This document shows, one piece after another, positions 8,594 to 15,448 of a stretch of 36,925 nt of DNA. The DNA lies in assembly GCA_017960545.1 (NCBI GenBank), contig JAGCYZ010000025.1:1-36925 (forward strand), in the 5' to 3' direction. The notes beneath the pieces are model-generated. The model ran no database searches. It was given only the letters and a program-made list of their open reading frames with translations, and was not told where the DNA came from. Made by a program: the position numbers and the translations under genes. Source of the DNA: Bacteroidales bacterium (GTDB lineage Bacteria > Bacteroidota > Bacteroidia > Bacteroidales > UBA932). Within the stretch, counting starts at the first letter, position 1; every line of letters begins with the position of its first letter.

Positions 8594-9439
8594 ATGGCAA
8601 CAGTTAACGAATTACAGAAAATTGCTTCACAGGTACGCCGTGACATCGTCAGGATGGTGACGGCTTCCAAATCCGGCCATCCGGGCGGATCACTCGGAAG
8701 CACGGACATCATGACCGTACTCTTCTTCAACGAGATGAAGCAAGATCCCAAAACCTGGACCCGCGACGCTAAGGGCCAGGATGCGTTCATCCTTTCCGCC
8801 GGACATATGGCTCCGGTTTATTACTCAGTGCTCGCAAGGGCCGGTTACTTCCCCAAAGAGGAGCTTGGCACCCTTCGCAAGTTCGGTTCCCGCCTTCAGG
8901 GACACCCTTCCGTAGAGCGCGGCCTTCCGGGAGTTTTCCTGCCTTCAGGATCCCTTGGACAGGGTCTGGCTGCTGCAGCCGGAATCGCCCTTGGAAAGAA
9001 GCTTGACAAGGAAGACAACAACGTTTACGTACTCTGCGGAGACGGAGAGAGCGAGGAAGGCGAAATCTGGGAGTCCGGAATGTTCGCAGTTCATCACAAG
9101 CTGGACAACCTCATCGCAATGACCGACGTGAACGGCCAGCAGATAGACGGCCCCACAAGTTCAGTGGCAGCCATCGCCCCCCTGGACCAGAAATGGAAAG
9201 CTTTCGGCTGGAACGTGATCGAGGCTGAGGGCAACGATATCCAGGCCATCTTGGACGCATTCGCAATGGCAAAGGCCAACAAGGGCTCAGGCAAGCCTAC
9301 GATGATCCTCTTCAAGACCGAGATGGGTCACGGAGTTGATTTCATGGCAGGAACCCACAAGTGGCACGGAAAGGCCCCTTCACCGGAGCAGTGCGCAGAG
9401 GCAATGAAGCAGCTTGAGGAGACATTGGGAGATTTTTAA
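8594..9439 (+). CDS. Transketolase, N-terminal (thiamine diphosphate-binding) subunit
   Basis: 281 residues corresponding to the first third of a full transketolase. SGHPGGSLGSTD near residue 28 and the ThDP/Mg motif CGDGESEEGEIWE near residue 137 are present. With the next gene it forms the two-subunit enzyme that moves two-carbon units between sugar phosphates in the non-oxidative pentose phosphate pathway. The partner starts 15 bases downstream, after GGAG. Such split transketolases occur widely in anaerobes and archaea. A 1-deoxyxylulose-5-phosphate synthase is unlikely because of the split and the motif context. Confidence 0.95.
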   Translation: MATVNELQKIASQVRRDIVRMVTASKSGHPGGSLGSTDIMTVLFFNEMKQDPKTWTRDAKGQDAFILSAGHMAPVYYSVLARAGYFPKEELGTLRKFGSRLQGHPSVERGLPGVFLPSGSLGQGLAAAAGIALGKKLDKEDNNVYVLCGDGESEEGEIWESGMFAVHHKLDNLIAMTDVNGQQIDGPTSSVAAIAPLDQKWKAFGWNVIEAEGNDIQAILDAFAMAKANKGSGKPTMILFKTEMGHGVDFMAGTHKWHGKAPSPEQCAEAMKQLEETLGDF

Positions 9440-9454
9440 TAAAGGAGAAGACTT

Positions 9455-10405
9455 ATGAAAAAGTATTTAGACAGTGGTAAAATAGATACCAGAAGCGGCT
9501 TCGGAGTAGGACTTTACGAGGCCGGAAAGGCAGACCCAAGGGTAGTCGCCCTCACTGCAGACCTTAAAGGCTCCCTCAAGATGGACCAGTTTGCGGCAGA
9601 ATTCCCTGACCGCTTCATCCAGTGCGGAATCGCTGAAAGCAATATGGTTGGCGCAGCCGCCGGACTTGCCGTCACCGGAAAGATTCCCTTCGTGGGATCG
9701 TTCGCAGAGTTCGTCTCCGGCCGTGTATATGACCAGGTACGCCAGGAAGTAGGCTACGGCCACACTAACGTGAAGATAGCCTCCTCACACGCAGGAATCA
9801 CCCTGGGAGAGGACGGAGCCACCCACCAGACAATGGAGGACATAGCCCTTATGCGCGCCATCCCCGGAATGGTTGTCATCAATCCTTGCGATTTCAACCA
9901 GACCAAGCAGGCTACAATAGCAGCCGCCAAGTACGACGGACCCGTTTACCTGCGTTTCGGCCGTCCATCCTGGCCTAACTTCACTCCTGATGAGCCCTTC
10001 GAGATTGGAAAGGCTTACATAATGAACGAGGGTTCCGACGTTACCATCATCGCCTGCGGACACCTTGTATGGGAATCCATCAAGGCTGCAGAGGCTCTCG
10101 AGGCCGAAGGCATCAGCGCAGAGGTGATCAACATCGCCACCATCAAACCTCTTGACGAGGCCGCCGTTCTGGCATCAGCTTTGAAGACAAAGGCTGTTGT
10201 GGTTGCAGAAGAGCACAACTCAGCCGGCGGAATCGGAGAACTCATTGCCGGTGTCCTTGCAAAGAGCGCCCCCACCCCTATGGAGTTCCTCAACGGAGAG
10301 GACAAATGGGGACAGTCAGGAACACCTGCCGAGCTTCTCGCCGCTTACGGACTTGATGCCGCTCACATCGTATTGGCAGCCAAGAAAGCAATCGCCAGGA
10401 AATAA
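9455..10405 (+). CDS. Transketolase, C-terminal (pyrimidine-binding) subunit
   Basis: 316 residues comprising the pyrimidine-binding domain (with GIAESNMVGAAAGLA, holding the catalytic Glu that activates ThDP, about residue 67) and the C-terminal transketolase domain (EEHNSAGGIGE). It completes the preceding subunit. An AAGGAGAAG site lies just before the ATG, one of the few clear ribosome-binding sites here. The stop codon is immediately followed by the ATG of an ECF sigma factor gene, so metabolic and regulatory genes may share a transcript. Confidence 0.95.
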   Translation: MKKYLDSGKIDTRSGFGVGLYEAGKADPRVVALTADLKGSLKMDQFAAEFPDRFIQCGIAESNMVGAAAGLAVTGKIPFVGSFAEFVSGRVYDQVRQEVGYGHTNVKIASSHAGITLGEDGATHQTMEDIALMRAIPGMVVINPCDFNQTKQATIAAAKYDGPVYLRFGRPSWPNFTPDEPFEIGKAYIMNEGSDVTIIACGHLVWESIKAAEALEAEGISAEVINIATIKPLDEAAVLASALKTKAVVVAEEHNSAGGIGELIAGVLAKSAPTPMEFLNGEDKWGQSGTPAELLAAYGLDAAHIVLAAKKAIARK

Positions 10406-10924
10406 ATGAACCAGCAGGAGACCACCGACCTATTCAATCAAATTGTGAAGGACTACAGCGAACGCCTTTACTGGCACGTTCGTGACATGGTGGGCTCGCA
10501 CGACGACGCCAACGATCTCCTGCAGGAAATTTATATCAAGATATGGTCTGCGCTTCCCTCCTTCAGGGGGGATGCGCAGCTTTTTACCTGGGTCTGGCGC
10601 ATTGCCACCAACGAGACCCTGAACTTCCTGCGCAAGCAGAAAGTGCGCTCTGTGCTCTCCTTTGAAAAGATCTCCAACGCGCAGGACAGGATTGCGGACG
10701 ATCCCTACTTCAACGGCGGAGAGGCGGAGAAACTCCTGGTAAAGGCTTTGAACAAACTGCCTGCAAAGCAGCGGGCGGTGTTCTCCCTGCGTTATTATGA
10801 CGATATGAAATACGAAGACATAGCGCAGATAATGAACAGTTCCGTGGGCTCCCTGAAGGCCTCCTACCATATCGCTTACCAAAAAATTAAGGCGGAACTG
10901 AAAAATAATTCAATTGATTTTTAA
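10406..10924 (+). CDS. RNA polymerase ECF-type sigma-70 factor
   Basis: 172 residues with sigma region 2 (DDANDLLQEIYIKIWSALPSFRGDAQLFTWVWRIATNETLNFLRK around residues 31-75, shown only by its ends: DDANDLLQEI and TNETLNFLRK) and region 4 (LPAKQRAVFSLRYYDDMKYEDIAQIM). The ATG abuts the transketolase stop without a gap (TAAATG), so translation is probably coupled. The next gene is a small single-pass membrane protein, the likely anti-sigma factor, and the third is a Spy/CpxP-like periplasmic protein. This suggests an envelope-stress circuit; the signal is unknown. Confidence 0.93.
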   Translation: MNQQETTDLFNQIVKDYSERLYWHVRDMVGSHDDANDLLQEIYIKIWSALPSFRGDAQLFTWVWRIATNETLNFLRKQKVRSVLSFEKISNAQDRIADDPYFNGGEAEKLLVKALNKLPAKQRAVFSLRYYDDMKYEDIAQIMNSSVGSLKASYHIAYQKIKAELKNNSIDF

Positions 10925-10955
10925 CCTTTTGATGTAAATCTTGTCTAAAGACCGT

Positions 10956-11363
10956 ATGAACAAAAGACCTTACACAACCCCGGACGGTTATTTCGACTAC
11001 CTCCAGATGCGCCTGTCGCAGATTCCTGAGCAGCAGCAAGTTCAGGAAACCCCTCAGGTGCGGGTAAGCCGCTGGGCCAAGATAACGCCTTATTTTGCGC
11101 TGGTTGCCTGTTTCGCCATTGCAGTTGTGGCGGGAAGGTTCATCTTGGACAAGACTTTGACCCAGCCGGAGGACGACTATGTAACCTTGGAGCAGCTCTA
11201 TTCAGCAGACCTGCTTCCCTATACTTCCCAGTACGCCCTCTTTGACGAGAGTTACTACGAGGATGACGACTACTCTTATGAAATCACTGAGGAAGACATT
11301 ATAAATTACCTTATAAATACAAATGTCCCTCTCAATTACATCGGCCAAACTTTATATGAATAA
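10956..11363 (+). CDS. Small single-pass membrane protein, probable anti-sigma partner
   Basis: About 135 residues from the ATG at 10956 (a TTG at 10941 would add five). The N-terminus RPYTTPDGYFDYLQMRL matches the short motif seen in many Bacteroidota proteins encoded directly after ECF sigma genes. A single membrane segment follows (TPYFALVACFAIAVVAG), and the outer tail is very acidic and Tyr-rich (YYEDDDYSYEITEEDI). The topology, cytoplasmic N-terminus and extra-cytoplasmic acidic tail, suits an anti-sigma factor or sensor. It has no zinc-binding anti-sigma motif. Role inferred from gene order. Confidence 0.7.
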   Translation: MNKRPYTTPDGYFDYLQMRLSQIPEQQQVQETPQVRVSRWAKITPYFALVACFAIAVVAGRFILDKTLTQPEDDYVTLEQLYSADLLPYTSQYALFDESYYEDDDYSYEITEEDIINYLINTNVPLNYIGQTLYE

Positions 11364-11364
11364 T

Positions 11365-11943
11365 ATGAAGACTTACATCAAATATTTTATGGCCTCCATC
11401 CTGTTGCTCGTGGGCGCAAGCGCGTTCGCCCAGGGACAAGGAAACAGGCAGCAGGGCAATGACTGGATGGCTAGGATGAGGAGCGAGAAGATAGCGTTCC
11501 TTACATCTGAAATTGGACTTACACCGGAAGAGGCCCAGGCATTCTGGCCCATCTATAACAAGGCTGAGGCAGAATCGTCAGCAGCCTTCGATGCCACAAT
11601 GAAAGCTTACAGGGCCCTTGAAGAGGCCGTAAGGCAGAAGAAGTCTGAGAAGGATATCTCAAAGCTGCTGGATGACTACACCACGGCTGTGAACAACTCC
11701 CAGACGGCAAATGTAAAATACGTAGCCCAGTATAAGAAAATACTCTCAGCAGAGAAGGTCGCCAAACTGTTCGTGGCGGAGGAAAGGTTCCGCAACAACC
11801 AGATCCACAGGCTTCAGGGCGGTGGATTCAACCAGAACAGGAACAACAACGGCGCAGCGCCTGGTTTCGGGATCCCTTGGGGAGGCAACCAGAATTCCGG
11901 AGGCCAGAGGCAGGGCAACCAGAGACAGGAAGGTTCATTATAG
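11365..11943 (+). CDS. Spy/CpxP-like periplasmic protein with Gln/Asn-rich tail
   Basis: About 192 residues starting with a signal peptide (MKTYIKYFMASILLLVGASAFAQ). Residues about 30-145 form a helical domain beginning IAFLTSEIGLTPEEAQAFWPIYN, the layout of Spy/CpxP and related heavy-metal-sensor proteins. The last 50 residues are low-complexity Gln, Asn and Gly. An alternative ATG at 11356 overlaps the previous stop; 11365 starts cleanly at the signal. As third gene after an ECF sigma and its partner, it probably acts as a periplasmic chaperone or feedback sensor. Its stop is 4 bases from that of the convergent TrmN6 gene. Confidence 0.75.
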   Translation: MKTYIKYFMASILLLVGASAFAQGQGNRQQGNDWMARMRSEKIAFLTSEIGLTPEEAQAFWPIYNKAEAESSAAFDATMKAYRALEEAVRQKKSEKDISKLLDDYTTAVNNSQTANVKYVAQYKKILSAEKVAKLFVAEERFRNNQIHRLQGGGFNQNRNNNGAAPGFGIPWGGNQNSGGQRQGNQRQEGSL

Positions 11944-11947
11944 TTAA

Positions 11948-12646
11948 TTAGAATAGATAGAATTCAGAGGTCAGGGACTTATACTCTTGGGTATAGGTCC
12001 CTGATTCCTGTATAGTAAGGAGCTCTTCTTTTACAGGAACCCTGGCGCGGGAGAATTCTGCTATGAGGCGGGAAGGCTTCTTTGCCGGCGTGGAACAGAT
12101 GCGAAGGAGACGGAAAGGGAAGAGGCCCCAGGCGCCGGCAACGCGCAGGAGCATTTTCTCTGTGTCCGCAGGCAGTATCAGCGACAGGGTGCCCTGCTCC
12201 TGCAAGTTGCCGGCGGCAAAGGCAAGGATGTCCCTGTAGGACAGGCTCACGCTGTGCCGCGCCTCGCCCTCCCTGGCATCGGGATTCATCAGGGAATTGT
12301 CGTAATAAGGCGGATTGGAGAAAATGTGGCCGTACTTGCAGCCAGGGCGGAAGTCTGCGAGGGCGGTGCAGCTTGCGCTGAGCCTGTCGGCCCAGGGCGA
12401 CGCCGCAAAGTTCTCCGCCGCTTCGCGCGCGGACGCTTCGTCGATGTCAATAGCGTGAATGGTTGCTCCGGGGTGGCGCTGGGCTGCCATAAGGGCAATG
12501 GTACCCGTTCCGGTTCCAATGTCAAGCATAAGCGGAGCGTCCTGGGGAAGGGTCATGGCAGCCCCGAGCAACACCCCGTCGGTGTTGACCTTCATTGCGG
12601 AAAGGGTATTGGATACGCTGAATTGCTTAAACCTGAAAACAGCCAT
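11948..12646 (-). CDS. trmN6: tRNA1(Val) (adenine(37)-N6)-methyltransferase
   Basis: 232 residues of the TrmN6/YfiC family. The SAM-binding loop is [14 protein letters not shown], and the amino-methylating signature NPPYYDNS lies near residue 112, followed by [11 protein letters not shown], which is typical of this family. It would methylate N6 of adenine 37 in tRNA-Val. Its start overlaps the last 20 bases of the upstream LolD-like gene in another frame, so both are co-transcribed leftward. Other N6-adenine methyltransferases share the NPPY motif, but the flanking residues favour TrmN6. Confidence 0.9.
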   Translation of the reverse strand: MAVFRFKQFSVSNTLSAMKVNTDGVLLGAAMTLPQDAPLMLDIGTGTGTIALMAAQRHPGATIHAIDIDEASAREAAENFAASPWADRLSASCTALADFRPGCKYGHIFSNPPYYDNSLMNPDAREGEARHSVSLSYRDILAFAAGNLQEQGTLSLILPADTEKMLLRVAGAWGLFPFRLLRICSTPAKKPSRLIAEFSRARVPVKEELLTIQESGTYTQEYKSLTSEFYLF

Positions 12647-13292
12647 CTTGCATTACCAGGCAACGGTCGCACATATTGGCCAGTTCAGGGTCGTGGGTGA
12701 CAATGACAATGGTCTGGCCCAGTTTGTCCCTGAGGGTGAAGAAAAGCTGGTGGAGTTCCTGCTTGGTCTTGCTGTCGAGGTTTCCGGACGGCTCGTCTGC
12801 GAAGAGGATCGCAGGGTTGTTCACGAGGGCGCGGGCGACGGCCACCCTTTGCTGCTCTCCGCCTGACAGTTCGGAAGGCTTGTGGGTGGTCCTGTCAGAA
12901 AGCCCCATCACCTTAAGGAGTTCGAGGGCTTTTTCCTTTGCCTCCTTTTCCGGACGGCCTGCTATGAATGCAGGTATCATTACGTTCTCCAGGGCGGTGA
13001 ATTCCGGAAGGAGATGGTGCTGCTGGAATACGAATCCTATCTTGCGGTTGCGGAAGGCTGAGAGTTCGTTCCCGGAAAGGTTGTCAACGGAAGAACCGTC
13101 AATTTCCAGGGTGCCGGCATCAGGACGCATAAGCGTTCCAAGTATCTGGAGCAAAGTGGATTTGCCGGCTCCCGAAGCCCCCACGATGGATACCACCTCC
13201 GCCCTTTGGACGGTGAAATCTATACCCTTGAGGACTTTCAGCTGTCCGAAGGATTTCTCTATGCCTTTAGCCTGAATGATGATCTGATTCAT
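12627..13292 (-). CDS. LolD-like ABC transporter ATP-binding protein
   Basis: 221 residues with a complete nucleotide-binding domain: Walker [10 protein letters not shown] (about residue 38), Q-loop [12 protein letters not shown], signature [15 protein letters not shown], Walker [10 protein letters not shown] and switch His in VTHDPE. It belongs to the LolD/MacB/FtsE group, which drives MacB-type permeases in lipoprotein release or export. No permease gene is adjacent, so the partner must be elsewhere and the lolD name is tentative. A TATCTTTG box ends 8 bases before the ATG, implying a very short leader. Confidence 0.88.
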   Translation of the reverse strand: MNQIIIQAKGIEKSFGQLKVLKGIDFTVQRAEVVSIVGASGAGKSTLLQILGTLMRPDAGTLEIDGSSVDNLSGNELSAFRNRKIGFVFQQHHLLPEFTALENVMIPAFIAGRPEKEAKEKALELLKVMGLSDRTTHKPSELSGGEQQRVAVARALVNNPAILFADEPSGNLDSKTKQELHQLFFTLRDKLGQTIVIVTHDPELANMCDRCLVMQDGCFQV

Positions 13293-13300
13293 ATGGATGT

Positions 13301-13308
13301 CAAAGATA
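13301..13308 (-). promoter_or_regulatory. -7 promoter box for the LolD-like gene
   Basis: Minus-strand TATCTTTG, 8 bases before the ATG at 13292. The predicted start site leaves a leader of only a few bases. Confidence 0.55.
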
Positions 13309-13325
13309 GAAAAAAAGTGCGAAAT

Positions 13326-13356
13326 TTTGTTTTTTTACAAAACCGAGTTAAATTTG
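13326..13356 (+). promoter_or_regulatory. Full consensus promoter for tRNA-Pro
   Basis: TTTG at 13326-13329 and TAAATTTG at 13349-13356 are separated by 19 bases, the best -33/-7 pair in the window. Transcription should start near 13361, about 18 bases before the tRNA. Confidence 0.75.
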
Positions 13357-13378
13357 CACTCCCTTGACGGGAAGCATT

Positions 13379-13452
13379 CGGGGTGTGGCGCAGTTGGCTA
13401 GCGCACCTGCTTTGGGAGCAGGGGGTCCCGTGTTCGAGTCACGGTACCCCGA
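13379..13452 (+). tRNA. tRNA-Pro (anticodon UGG)
   Basis: The cloverleaf folds fully. Acceptor CGGGGTG (13379-13385) pairs with TACCCCG (13445-13451) with one G-T pair. D stem GCGC/GCGC, anticodon stem CCTGC/GCAGG with loop TTTGGGA (anticodon TGG at 13413-13415), and T stem CCGTG/CACGG with loop TTCGAGT. Discriminator base A is 13452; the CCA end is not encoded (next bases CA), so it must be added after transcription. The terminator hairpin follows within 10 bases. Confidence 0.96.
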
Positions 13453-13495
13453 CAGAAAAAGACAGCTTTGCGGCTGTCTTTTTTCGTCGGGGTAC
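13444..13495. repeat. Inverted repeat that copies the tRNA-Pro 3' end beyond its terminator
   Basis: GTACCCCGAC at 13444-13453 (tRNA acceptor strand) is perfectly complementary to GTCGGGGTAC at 13486-13495. With the terminator stem between them the arms are 23 bases long with 21 matches. The second arm can also pair locally, GGGGTA with TACCCC at 13489-13504. Confidence 0.8.
13456..13485. terminator. Bidirectional intrinsic terminator after tRNA-Pro
   Basis: Stem GACAGC (13461-13466) with GCTGTC (13473-13478), flanked by A5 on the left and T6 on the right, so it can terminate transcripts from either side. It is the core of a larger inverted repeat reaching into the tRNA 3' end (13444-13495). 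Confidence 0.85.
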
Positions 13496-13679
13496 GTATA
13501 CCCCCCTCCGGCTTCGCCGGTATCCCCCGAGGGGGAATGCGGCCTTCACTGACGTTCCGGCCGGTGCCTCCGGGTGGTCGCATCGCTCCTCCCTCCGGCA
13601 CGGCGCCTGACGGCGCCCTCGCTCCGCTCCAAGAAAGACTACGGTTCCGGTAAAACATTACGATGGTAGATATCTATTT

Positions 13680-13928
13680 GATAATCAGCGGGATAGGTGC
13701 TCTGATACCCCCTGAAATAAAGGGTGTCAAACTGTTGATTCCGCTGATTGACAACCCTTTACGTGCCACCACCTAAAACCGGATGGATTTGCGATACAGA
13801 AGTATGTAGCTGAGAGTGGCAGCGCACAGAGAAAAGGCCGTGGAGCGTAACTCATTGTATATCAACGAATAAACTATCTCAACGGTGCCCCTCAGGCGAC
13901 CGTTGAAACGCTCTTTCTGCTGATTATC
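13680..13928. repeat. Outer inverted repeat pair GATAATCAGC/GCTGATTATC
   Basis: GATAATCAGC at 13680-13689 and its perfect complement GCTGATTATC at 13919-13928 enclose 229 bases. Between them lies AAAGGGTGTCAA (about 13729-13740 region) facing TTGACAACCCTTT (about 13748-13760), another imperfect stem. Confidence 0.6.
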
Positions 13929-13949
13929 AGAACCTTAGGCTCCACGGCC
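13836..13949. repeat. 114-base stem-loop with internal hairpin (possible small RNA)
   Basis: GGCCGTGGAGC at 13836-13846 pairs perfectly with GCTCCACGGCC at 13939-13949. Inside it, TCAACGGT at 13879-13886 pairs with ACCGTTGA at 13899-13906, with GCC/GGC extending the loop end. Two perfect stems nested in 114 bases suggest an RNA fold or a transposon-end structure. Confidence 0.55.
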
Positions 13950-13976
13950 AATGTATCCCCAGGGGGTGGAGGAGTG

Positions 13977-14091
13977 AGGGGGTTGCTTTCAAAACCCGTG
14001 GCCGCCCGTGGCCTCGTGAACGGGAGGGCCCCACAAGCGTAGCGCAGTGGGAGGGATGGAGCGAAGCGGAAGGTTTTGGAAGTAACCCCCT
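13977..14091. repeat. GC-rich 115-base element with 20-base terminal inverted repeats
   Basis: 13977-13996 and 14072-14091 are inverted copies with 18 of 20 matches (AGGGGGTTGCTTTC... facing ...GGAAGTAACCCCCT). The 75-base centre holds further short palindromes around GGGCCC. Confidence 0.6.
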
Positions 14092-14113
14092 GCCTCCGGA
14101 GAGGAGTATAGCG

Positions 14114-14344
14114 TTACGGGACGGGATCGTAGCCGGAGCCGCCCCAGGGGTGGCAGCGGAGGATGCGCTTGAGGGAAAGCCAGAAACCTTTGAAGGGACC
14201 ATATTTGCGGAAGGCTTCCAGGGCGTACTGGGAACAGGTAGGAGTGTAGCGGCAGGACGGGGGAGTGAGCGGGGAGATGCACAGCTGGTAGAACTTTATC
14301 AGCAGAACAAACGGCGCAATGAGTATTTTCTTTAGAACGCCCAT
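14114..14344 (-). CDS. yidD: YidD, membrane protein insertion efficiency factor
   Basis: 76 residues from the ATG at 14344, matching the whole YidD family: amphipathic N-terminus ([16 protein letters not shown]), then the conserved core [21 protein letters not shown] with its three Cys, and [13 protein letters not shown] at the end. It helps the YidC insertase place proteins in the inner membrane. Its ATG overlaps the rnpA stop by one base (TGATG). The rnpA-yidD order is conserved across bacteria. Confidence 0.97.
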   Translation of the reverse strand: MGVLKKILIAPFVLLIKFYQLCISPLTPPSCRYTPTCSQYALEAFRKYGPFKGFWLSLKRILRCHPWGGSGYDPVP

Positions 14345-14703
14345 CACTTCACGGATTGTAAGATCTTGGCCACGGCTTCCTGAATGCAGGGAAACGGCAT
14401 AAGTTCAGTGCTGTCGTACTGGAACATAATGTCAACGCCGGCACCTTGGCGCAGGAGGGATTTCTGGGTGCGGTAGGCCTCGCGCAGGCGTCTTTTGAGG
14501 AGGTTGCGCTTAACGGCCCGCTTAAAATGCTTCTTGGGAACGGAAACCATTATCCTGTTGAAATCCAGCCCGTTGGGAGAGAGATAGCAGTACTTGACAC
14601 AGTCGCAGACACCCCATCGGCCATTGCCGATAAGGCGCGAGATGTCTTTTTTTGACGAAAGCCTCTCCGCTTTGGAAAGAGTGTTGCCTTGTGCAGGCTC
14701 CAT
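14344..14703 (-). CDS. rnpA: Ribonuclease P protein component
   Basis: 119 residues. Key features are [14 protein letters not shown] near the N-terminus and the RNA-binding signature [17 protein letters not shown] in the second half. It is the protein cofactor of RNase P, which matures tRNA 5' ends. It lies between hemD (one base upstream) and yidD (overlapping by one base); the classical rpmH/dnaA neighbours are absent, which is common in Bacteroidota. Confidence 0.97.
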   Translation of the reverse strand: MEPAQGNTLSKAERLSSKKDISRLIGNGRWGVCDCVKYCYLSPNGLDFNRIMVSVPKKHFKRAVKRNLLKRRLREAYRTQKSLLRQGAGVDIMFQYDSTELMPFPCIQEAVAKILQSVK

Positions 14704-14704
14704 A

Positions 14705-15448
14705 TTACTGGTTTTTCAGGTATTCTTCAATTGCGGCCGCTACGGAAGGAACGTTTGGGGTAGGGGCCTGGATGACAGACTTGAGCCCTGCCTCTTCCAT
14801 TGCCTTGACTATGCTGCGTCCGTAGGAGATGAACTTGAGGTCTCCCTGGGTGAAACCCGGGAAATTGTCCTTGAGGGCCTTGACGTCTGCGCTGTTGTGG
14901 AGCACGATTACGTCATAAGAGCCAAGGTCCAGGTCCTTGAGGTCCTGCGAAACGGACTTGATGACCGCTGCGGAACTGAACTTGAGATCACGCTCGGCAA
15001 AAAGCTTTGAGAACGACTCTCCCTTTGAGGAAGCGGATGTGGTGATGAGGAAGTTCTCCTGCTGATGCTTGGTGCCTATCTGGGCAAGGAGGGAATCTGC
15101 CGTGCCTGTGCCGTAGAAGATCTTGCGCTTTCGGAAGACGATGTGCTTTTGCAGGTACATTGCAACCGCCTCTGTGGTGCAGAAATACTTCATTGTCTCA
15201 GGGACCTTGATCCTAAGCTCCTCGCACAGGGAGAAAAAGGCGTCGATTGCGTGTCTTGAAGAGAACGTAATGGCCGTGAAATCAGGGATGTTGACCCTCT
15301 GGGCCCTGAACTCCCTTGAAGAAAGCGGCTCTATCAGATAGAAGGGCCTGAACTCTATCTCCGCTCCATATTTTTCTGTCAGGGCGGTGTACGCCGTTTT
15401 GTTGTTAGGAGCCTGCTGAGAGATAAGAATCTTTAATTTTTTCCCCAT
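14705..15448 (-). CDS. hemD: Uroporphyrinogen-III synthase family protein
   Basis: I start it at the ATG at 15448, which overlaps the previous stop (TAATG), giving 247 residues; a longer frame to 15505 lies inside the upstream gene. The two-domain HemD fold is suggested by KILISQQ at the N-terminus, FTAITFSSRHAIDAFF, FLITTSASS and the late FISYGRSIVKAMEEAGLK. It would close the linear tetrapyrrole hydroxymethylbilane to uroporphyrinogen III. Sequence conservation in this family is low, and no other haem genes are adjacent, but the DUF4271-hemD-rnpA order is known in Bacteroidota. Confidence 0.85.
   Translation of the reverse strand: MGKKLKILISQQAPNNKTAYTALTEKYGAEIEFRPFYLIEPLSSREFRAQRVNIPDFTAITFSSRHAIDAFFSLCEELRIKVPETMKYFCTTEAVAMYLQKHIVFRKRKIFYGTGTADSLLAQIGTKHQQENFLITTSASSKGESFSKLFAERDLKFSSAAVIKSVSQDLKDLDLGSYDVIVLHNSADVKALKDNFPGFTQGDLKFISYGRSIVKAMEEAGLKSVIQAPTPNVPSVAAAIEEYLKNQ

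Larger units (their letters stand above)
13486..14113. other. Structured non-coding block with nested inverted repeats
   Basis: About 630 bases with no credible gene; open frames here lack motifs and are low complexity. Three parts can be told apart. 13496-13640 is GC-rich with small palindromes (CCGGC/GCCGG near 13510, CCCCC/GGGGG at 13524-13535, GGCGCC twice near 13605). 13660-13950 is less GC-rich and has several longer inverted repeats listed separately. 13955-14100 is again GC-rich and has a 20-base inverted repeat. The two GC-rich parts share a TATCCCC-GGGG motif and GGAGCG/CGCTCC runs, so they may be copies of one extragenic repeat family. A decayed mobile element, a small structured RNA, or both, are possible. 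Confidence 0.6.

Noticed and set aside
13364-13658. Short open frames across tRNA-Pro and the GC-rich spacer on both strands
   Set aside because: They run through the tRNA and terminator and have only Arg/Pro/Gly-rich composition.
13836-13949. Integron attC site
   Set aside because: No integrase or cassette array is present, and the core sites RYYYAAC/GTTRRRY are not found at the right places.
13379-14113. Integrated island or prophage at tRNA-Pro
   Set aside because: No integrase gene and no direct repeat of the tRNA 3' end were seen; the repeated piece is inverted.
13927-14282. Overlapping minus-strand frames upstream of and within yidD
   Set aside because: Pro/Ser/Leu-rich translations without motifs; the yidD frame and the inverted repeat explain the sequence.
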